A stretch of 64,000 bases of DNA from an uncultured Oscillospiraceae bacterium (GTDB lineage: Bacteria; Bacillota; Clostridia; Oscillospirales; Oscillospiraceae): contig CAKTQR010000001.1 of assembly GCA_934597175.1 (NCBI GenBank), positions 1-64,000 of the forward strand, in the 5' to 3' direction. Positions 60,379 through 64,000 of the stretch are shown here, in pieces (position 1 is the stretch's first letter; each line of letters starts with the position of its first letter). The position numbers were made by a program, and so were the translations under genes. The notes under the pieces were generated by a model. It made no database searches, was not told the origin of the DNA, and saw only the letters and a list, made by a program, of their open reading frames with translations.

Positions 60379-61233
60379 CTATCGCCTTGCCCAGCCGGCG
60401 TACAGTGTTATCGTTACAGGCGCTGACCAATCCGTCTCACCGCTTGCGTTTACGGCAAAGAATGAGGTCGCAGGGATAGTTTTAACGGGGTCTCCGCTGC
60501 ACTCGGCATCCGCAAACCAGCCGGTGAAGGCATAGCCGTCACGCTGCGGTGTGCCGTATGCCGCAGGGTAGGTATTAGTGCCGGACATGAGCGGTCCGCA
60601 GGTGTTGACGGTCTTGGACTGCCCGCCGTCTATCGTTCCGCCGTTTGCGTCCAGGGTCAGCATGAAGCGCATGCCGATATCGGTCACGGCTCTCCACACG
60701 GCATTGACGGTTATGCGCACATCGCCGTTTTCGTCGGGTGTTCGGCTGCGTATATCATCTATGCCGATGCTTCCGTCCGTGACGGGCATCAGGTCTCCCC
60801 TGCCGCTCATTATCCAGCAGACGAACTCGTAGCCGTCGACCGAAACAGGCTGCGGCAGCTCGATAGCCGCACCGGCAGCAAGGTCGGCAACGGACACGCT
60901 ACCCTCGGAAAGCACCAGCGGCATATAGTTTTCGTCAAAGCTGCAATTATTAACGGTATAATACACCGTGCCGTTAGTCATCGGAGTTATGATGCTGTCC
61001 GTGACGGCAGGCTGCGACGGCTGCGGATTATCGGGCACGGGCGGCGCTTTGCTCTCGACGGGCAAAATGAGCATCACCGCAAAGGCCACTGCCGCAGCGG
61101 CGAGGCATGCCTTTTTCCGCCATCGCCGTTTTTTCGGCGGTGGTGTATCGGGTGCTCGGGTGCTTTGCCCGAACTCCTCCGGCAGCGGCGTGAACTCCGT
61201 CGCTGAGCCGAATTCCAGATCGTCCTTTCTCAT
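60379..61233 (-). CDS. Membrane-anchored protein with InlB-type beta repeats, 284 aa
   Basis: A short acidic start, a basic stretch (K-K-R-R-W-R-K-K), one membrane helix at about 46-61, then an extracytoplasmic region with two repeats resembling Listeria-Bacteroides (InlB B) repeats. The second has M-L-T-L-D-A-N-G-G-T-I-D-G-G and Y-A-F-T-G-W-F-A-D; the first is more degenerate (Y-E-F-V-C-W-I). These modules are usually found in surface adhesins. There is no cell-wall sorting signal. It starts 2 bases after the mscS stop, so it is cotranscribed with mscS. Confidence 0.8.
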   Translation of the reverse strand: MRKDDLEFGSATEFTPLPEEFGQSTRAPDTPPPKKRRWRKKACLAAAAVAFAVMLILPVESKAPPVPDNPQPSQPAVTDSIITPMTNGTVYYTVNNCSFDENYMPLVLSEGSVSVADLAAGAAIELPQPVSVDGYEFVCWIMSGRGDLMPVTDGSIGIDDIRSRTPDENGDVRITVNAVWRAVTDIGMRFMLTLDANGGTIDGGQSKTVNTCGPLMSGTNTYPAAYGTPQRDGYAFTGWFADAECSGDPVKTIPATSFFAVNASGETDWSAPVTITLYAGWARR

Positions 61234-61235
61234 GC

Positions 61236-62129
61236 TCACACCGAATGTACATCAAGCCTGCTGTACGGGCACTCGACACCGAGCTTCCTGAAGCCGAGCA
61301 GCAGCTCACGGTTAAGCAGTCTTCCGGCAGAAAATATGTTCTTTTCGTCGACCTCGACCACAAATCTCAGCAATATGCCGGACGCTTCGAGCGCCTGTAC
61401 ACCGAGATACTCCGGCAGTCCCTTGAGCGTCTCGGAATTATTGTCATAGATCTGCTGCATGAGCGCAGGCAGCTTCTTTTCAAGCCCGGCAAGGTCGGTC
61501 TCATAGGGTATGCTGATATCTCCGACGGCACGGGAGGAGTTATCCGAGCGGTTTAAGATATTCTTCATCTCGGAGTTGTTGATAATCTTGACATTATCGC
61601 CCGAATCGGTTATGCAGGTCGTTCTGATGCCGATGGAGGTCACCTTGCCTCGGAAGCCGTTTACCTCCACGATATCGCCGACATTGTACTGGTTTTCAAG
61701 CAGCATGAATGTTCCCGTCACGACATCGGCAATGAGGCTCTCGGCGCTGAAGCCGACTATCAACGCCAAAACGCCGACGCTGGCGATAATAGTCGTGATG
61801 TTCACCCCGATTATCGTAAGTCCCCAGCAAAGCATCACGATGAACGCAAGATACTTAATGAGGCTGCTTGTCAGGGATATCACCGATCTTGCCCTGTGGC
61901 TTTCGGGCTTGAACAGCCCAAGAATGAGCGTGATAAGGTTTTTTACAAGCAAAACGCCGAAGATCATCAGCGCAAGTCTTGCAATTGCGGACACGTCAAC
62001 GACCACATCCGTTTTGAGCTTCGCCACATCGACAGCGCCGGTCGAGACGCACAAAATTGCGGCAGCGACCAGCAAAGCCGCATAGACGACCGTCCTTAAG
62101 ATATTGCGCTTTGAACTATTCTCACCCAT
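61236..62129 (-). CDS. MscS family mechanosensitive channel, 297 aa
   Basis: Three or more membrane helices near residues 10-125 and the pore-lining region L-I-V-G-F-S-A-E-S-L-I-A-D-V-V-T-G, then the beta domain with Y-N-V-G-D-I-V-E-V-N-G-F-R-G-K-V-T-S-I-G-I-R. It protects against osmotic downshock by opening under membrane tension. The ATG lies 29 bases inside a strong promoter's leader region. It heads a two-gene operon. Confidence 0.92.
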   Translation of the reverse strand: MGENSSKRNILRTVVYAALLVAAAILCVSTGAVDVAKLKTDVVVDVSAIARLALMIFGVLLVKNLITLILGLFKPESHRARSVISLTSSLIKYLAFIVMLCWGLTIIGVNITTIIASVGVLALIVGFSAESLIADVVTGTFMLLENQYNVGDIVEVNGFRGKVTSIGIRTTCITDSGDNVKIINNSEMKNILNRSDNSSRAVGDISIPYETDLAGLEKKLPALMQQIYDNNSETLKGLPEYLGVQALEASGILLRFVVEVDEKNIFSAGRLLNRELLLGFRKLGVECPYSRLDVHSV

Positions 62130-62171
62130 AACGCACCTCCGTCAATCGGTTGAATTTGTTTATACAATTTG

Positions 62172-62200
62172 ATTATAAAGCATGGAGCGGCAATGTTCAA
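62172..62200 (-). promoter_or_regulatory. Promoter of mscS
   Basis: TTGAAC, a 17-base spacer and TATAAT on the minus strand, with GGAGGTG just before the mscS ATG. Confidence 0.75.
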
Positions 62201-62226
62201 CGCAAATATCAATAATTCGATGAGAT

Positions 62227-62302
62227 TATTCATTATTCATCAGCGAAGCGACTTCATCATTAATTTTTCATTGAAAAATCCTACTTTGATAAATAATGAA
62301 TA
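62227..62302. repeat. Small palindromic element (MITE-like), 76 bp
   Basis: TATTCATTATTCATC at 62227-62241 and its near reverse complement GATAAATAATGAATA at 62288-62302 (one mismatch) flank an inner hairpin (ATTTTTC / GAAAAAT, 62263-62279). It is in the ~300-base gap before mscS. A further stretch at 62366-62390 has AGTGAA-type repeats. No coding potential. Whether it is a dispersed element cannot be seen here. Confidence 0.5.
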
Positions 62303-62393
62303 TTGACCTTTTCACCATTCACTATTACTTATTACCTACCAAAAATCGGCCATTTTAGCTTAGTTAAGAGTGAAAAGTGAAGAGTGAAAAAGT

Positions 62394-62430
62394 AAAAATC
62401 GGCAAGCATCTTTCGATACTTGCCGATTTT
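62394..62430 (-). terminator. Terminator of ssrA
   Basis: AAAAATCGGCAAGCATC, loop TTTC and GATACTTGCCGATTTTT start directly after the CCA of tmRNA on the minus strand. The core is shared with the tRNA-Gly terminator. Confidence 0.9.
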
Positions 62431-62778
62431 TGGTGGAGATGAGGGGAGTTGAACCCCTGTCCGAAAACGCTTTAACAGAAACTTCTCCGAGCGCAGTCGG
62501 TCATTTACATTCCCTTACCCCTGCGCAGGCCGACATGCTCAAGGGCTTGGTAGCTTCATTATGCATGGTGCGCTCAAAGCTTTGCGCACTCATGTTCACC
62601 ACTAATCGACGCCCTGTCCCCGGCCGTGGTCCTCCGAGGCAGAACGCTCGCTAATTAAGCAGCGAGAAGAACAGTGTTATTGTTGTTCTTTAATTTATAA
62701 GGTGCCCATTTTAAAGATGGTAGGCGCATCTGCTCGCTATTCCTGCCTCCACATCCCCGTCGAAACCGGTACATCCCC
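62431..62778 (-). ncRNA. ssrA: Transfer-messenger RNA (tmRNA), 348 nt
   Basis: The minus strand starts GGGGATGTACCGG and ends CATCTCCACCA, which pair as the tRNA-like acceptor arm, with the T-loop GGTTCAACTCC near the 3' end. The tag reading frame runs A-P-Y-K-L-K-N-N-N-N-T-V-L-L-A-A followed by TAA, about nt 85-135 of the RNA, with GCA as the likely resume codon. The L-A-A end is the normal protease signal. The gene for its partner SmpB is close by at 63439-63903. CCA is encoded. Confidence 0.93.
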
Positions 62779-62881
62779 ATTTTCAATACGCTTTTAGGAT
62801 TTGTCTTAATCGTTACTGCTATAGCCCGACCGGTGACATTGTGCTAATCGGGGTGCGGCAATCAACTAATTGGGGCTATGC

Positions 62882-62907
62882 TTGGGTGCGGCTTCCGCCG
62901 CACCCAA
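62882..62907. other. GC-rich stem-loop after the cyclophilin gene
   Basis: TTGGGTGCGGC, loop TTCC and GCCGCACCCAA form a perfect 11-bp stem between the cyclophilin stop and ssrA. There is no T-run on the minus strand, so termination may be incomplete. I found no clear ssrA promoter in the remaining ~100 bases. Confidence 0.65.
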
Positions 62908-62920
62908 CATTATCAGCTTA

Positions 62921-63439
62921 TTATGCCTTTATGGGCTCGGGATAGTCAACGCCGAAGGTGTCAACAGTGACCTTCTTCATTGCCTGTCTGTGGATGGGCT
63001 TATCGTTGCGGCCGGTCATGCAATTTGCTATCTTGTCGACATTCTCCATGCCCTCGATGACCTTGCCGAAGGCTGCATACTGACCGTCAAGGTGCGGTGC
63101 ATCCTCATGCATGATGAAAAACTGGCTGCCGGCGGAGTTGGGCGCCATGGAGCGAGCCATGCTCAGCACGCCTCTGGTGTGCTTAAGGTCGTTCTGCACG
63201 CCGTTCATTCTGAACTCGCCCTTGATGCTGTAGCCCGGGCCGCCGATGCCGATGCCCTGGGGGTCGCCGCCCTGGATCATAAAGCCTCTGATGACACGGT
63301 GGAAGATAATACCGTCATAGAACTTATCCTTTACAAGTGAAATGAAATTATTAACGGTGTTGGGAGCTACCTCGGGGTACAGCTCCGCCTTGATGATATC
63401 GCCGTTTTCCATTTCGATGGTCACGATAGGATTGCTCAT
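62921..63439 (-). CDS. Peptidyl-prolyl cis-trans isomerase, cyclophilin type, 172 aa
   Basis: A cyclophilin fold with F-H-R-V-I-R-G-F-M-I-Q-G-G-D-P and S-M-A-R-S-M-A-P-N-S-A-G-S-Q-F-F-I, which contain the catalytic Arg and the substrate-pocket residues. No signal peptide, so it is cytoplasmic. It assists proline isomerisation in folding. It starts within the smpB stop (TAATG), so the two are coupled. Confidence 0.96.
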   Translation of the reverse strand: MSNPIVTIEMENGDIIKAELYPEVAPNTVNNFISLVKDKFYDGIIFHRVIRGFMIQGGDPQGIGIGGPGYSIKGEFRMNGVQNDLKHTRGVLSMARSMAPNSAGSQFFIMHEDAPHLDGQYAAFGKVIEGMENVDKIANCMTGRNDKPIHRQAMKKVTVDTFGVDYPEPIKA

Positions 63440-63903
63440 TAGTTTCTCTCCTTCATTGTTCTTTCAATGTCTCGTATCGCTTCACGCTTAGCGTCGTCAT
63501 TGCGCTTATCGTAAAGCTTTTTGCCCTTGCACAGCCCGAGCTCGACCTTTGCCCTGCTGTCCTTAAAATACATCGACAGCGGGATGAGCGCAACACCGTC
63601 CTGCATGATGCGGGCGTTGAGCTTCATAATCTCACGCTTGTGCATAAGCAGTCTGCGGGGTCTGACAGGGTCTTTGTTGAAGATATTGCCCTTTTCGTAG
63701 GGACTTATATGCAGCGAACGGATGAAGATCTCGCCGTTTTTTATGGTGCAGTACGAGTCTTTCATATTGACCGTGCCCGCTCTTAATGACTTGACCTCCG
63801 TGCCGGCGAGCTCTATGCCCGCTTCAAAGCGCTCGAGCACGAAATAATCGTGAAACGCCTTGCGGTTTGCCGCTATCTGCTTTACGCCCGTCTGCTTCGG
63901 CAT
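63439..63903 (-). CDS. smpB: SsrA-binding protein SmpB, 154 aa
   Basis: It binds the tRNA-like part of tmRNA and brings it to stalled ribosomes. Features are A-N-R-K-A-F-H-D-Y-F-V, G-I-E-L-A-G-T-E-V-K-S-L-R, and L-H-I-S-P-Y with a basic C-terminus that is unstructured. The ATG at 63903 has GGGAGGTG upstream. It is followed by the cyclophilin gene and ssrA, so the trans-translation partners are together. Confidence 0.97.
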   Translation of the reverse strand: MPKQTGVKQIAANRKAFHDYFVLERFEAGIELAGTEVKSLRAGTVNMKDSYCTIKNGEIFIRSLHISPYEKGNIFNKDPVRPRRLLMHKREIMKLNARIMQDGVALIPLSMYFKDSRAKVELGLCKGKKLYDKRNDDAKREAIRDIERTMKERN

Positions 63904-63928
63904 AAGCTCACCTCCCTTTCGCAATACG

Positions 63929-63937
63929 ATTATAACA
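63929..63937 (-). promoter_or_regulatory. Extended -10 promoter of smpB
   Basis: TGT-TATAAT on the minus strand, about 26 bases before the ATG. The -35 is weak. Confidence 0.6.
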
Positions 63938-63942
63938 TACTA

Positions 63943-63971
63943 TTGCAAGTAATAAAAGAATATTGTGTAAA
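63943..63971 (+). promoter_or_regulatory. Promoter for a plus-strand gene beyond the right edge
   Basis: TTGCAA, a 17-base spacer and TGTAAA, followed by a strong ribosome site CGGAGGA at the very end of the window (about 63993-63999). A gene start is expected just outside. Confidence 0.5.
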
Positions 63972-64000
63972 ATCAGTCCTTATTAAACTCACGGAGGATA

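Noticed and set aside
1..64000. CRISPR arrays, prophage, transposases and toxin-antitoxin pairs
   Set aside because: I saw no regularly spaced repeats of the needed length, no recombinase motifs and no typical small gene pairs.

Overview
The window looks like chromosomal backbone from a spore-forming, low-to-moderate-GC Firmicute of the class Clostridia, probably a gut Oscillospirales/Ruminococcaceae relative; this placement is inferred from gene content and order. Sporulation genes are spread through it (sigK, bofA with yaaL, yqfC-yqfD, ylbJ, and a SpoVD-type PBP with PASTA domains). The gene strings rimP-nusA-ylxR-ylxQ-infB-rbfA-nrnA-truB-ribF, yqfC-yqfD-phoH-ybeY-era-yqzL-recO and mraZ-rsmH-ftsL-pbp-murE-mraY-ftsW-murG-murA-ftsQ-ftsZ are classical Firmicute arrangements. 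About 60 of roughly 70 genes lie on the minus strand, so that strand is probably the leading strand. I saw no transposase, integrase, phage gene or CRISPR array.

Layout. 1-2.3 kb: a broken flavoprotein start with a terminator inside it, an unrecognised membrane-anchored protein, tRNA-Gly(GCC) and a YitT-family membrane protein. 2.3-6.9 kb: a divergent type IIA topoisomerase pair with a small zinc-ribbon membrane protein between the subunits. 7.1-7.7 kb: yaaL-bofA on the plus strand. 7.7-10.1 kb: ddl-murF. 10.2-11.9 kb: an exonuclease with a zinc ribbon, then a YoaK-type membrane protein. 12-13.4 kb: an anchored polysaccharide deacetylase. 13.5-21.3 kb: the nusA/infB translation operon with a possible leader attenuator. 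21.3-23.4 kb: a VanY-type carboxypeptidase, an uninterrupted sigK and an orphan His-rich CsoR-type regulator. 23.4-35.9 kb: the division and cell wall (dcw) cluster, with a TTGCAA-17-TATAAT promoter and 10-bp MraZ-type repeats ahead of mraZ. 35.9-40.5 kb: a coiled-coil protein, coaD, rsmD, uvrC, an EamA transporter and HPr. 40.6-47.7 kb: mutS2, recO, a 42-residue yqzL, era, ybeY, phoH, yqfD and yqfC. 47.8-54.5 kb: ylbJ, two half-length ChrA proteins, a phosphohexomutase, a DUF2007-like protein, rlmH, a YycJ-type hydrolase and a second murA. 54.5-62.2 kb: a NUDIX hydrolase, an orphan small protein, an O-antigen-ligase-like protein, nhaC with a flavoprotein, a MalY/PatB lyase, an InlB-repeat-like protein and MscS. 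62.2-64 kb: a palindromic repeat, tmRNA (ssrA), a cyclophilin and smpB.

How it fits together. Most of the window supports envelope growth and division (murA twice, murE, murF, murG, mraY, ddl, ftsW, PBP, ftsL, ftsQ, ftsZ, mraZ), translation and ribosome maturation (rimP, nusA, infB, rbfA, truB, era, ybeY, rlmH, rsmH, rsmD, ssrA-smpB) and late sporulation control (sigK, bofA, yqfC, yqfD, ylbJ). No obviously new defence or biosynthetic system was found. The most interesting signals are regulatory: two interleaved, oppositely oriented sigma-E-like promoters between yqfC and ylbJ, a promoter-terminator arrangement ahead of rimP, a 14-bp palindrome over the yaaL-bofA promoter, a His-rich tail on the CsoR-type protein, and the divergent topoisomerase pair.
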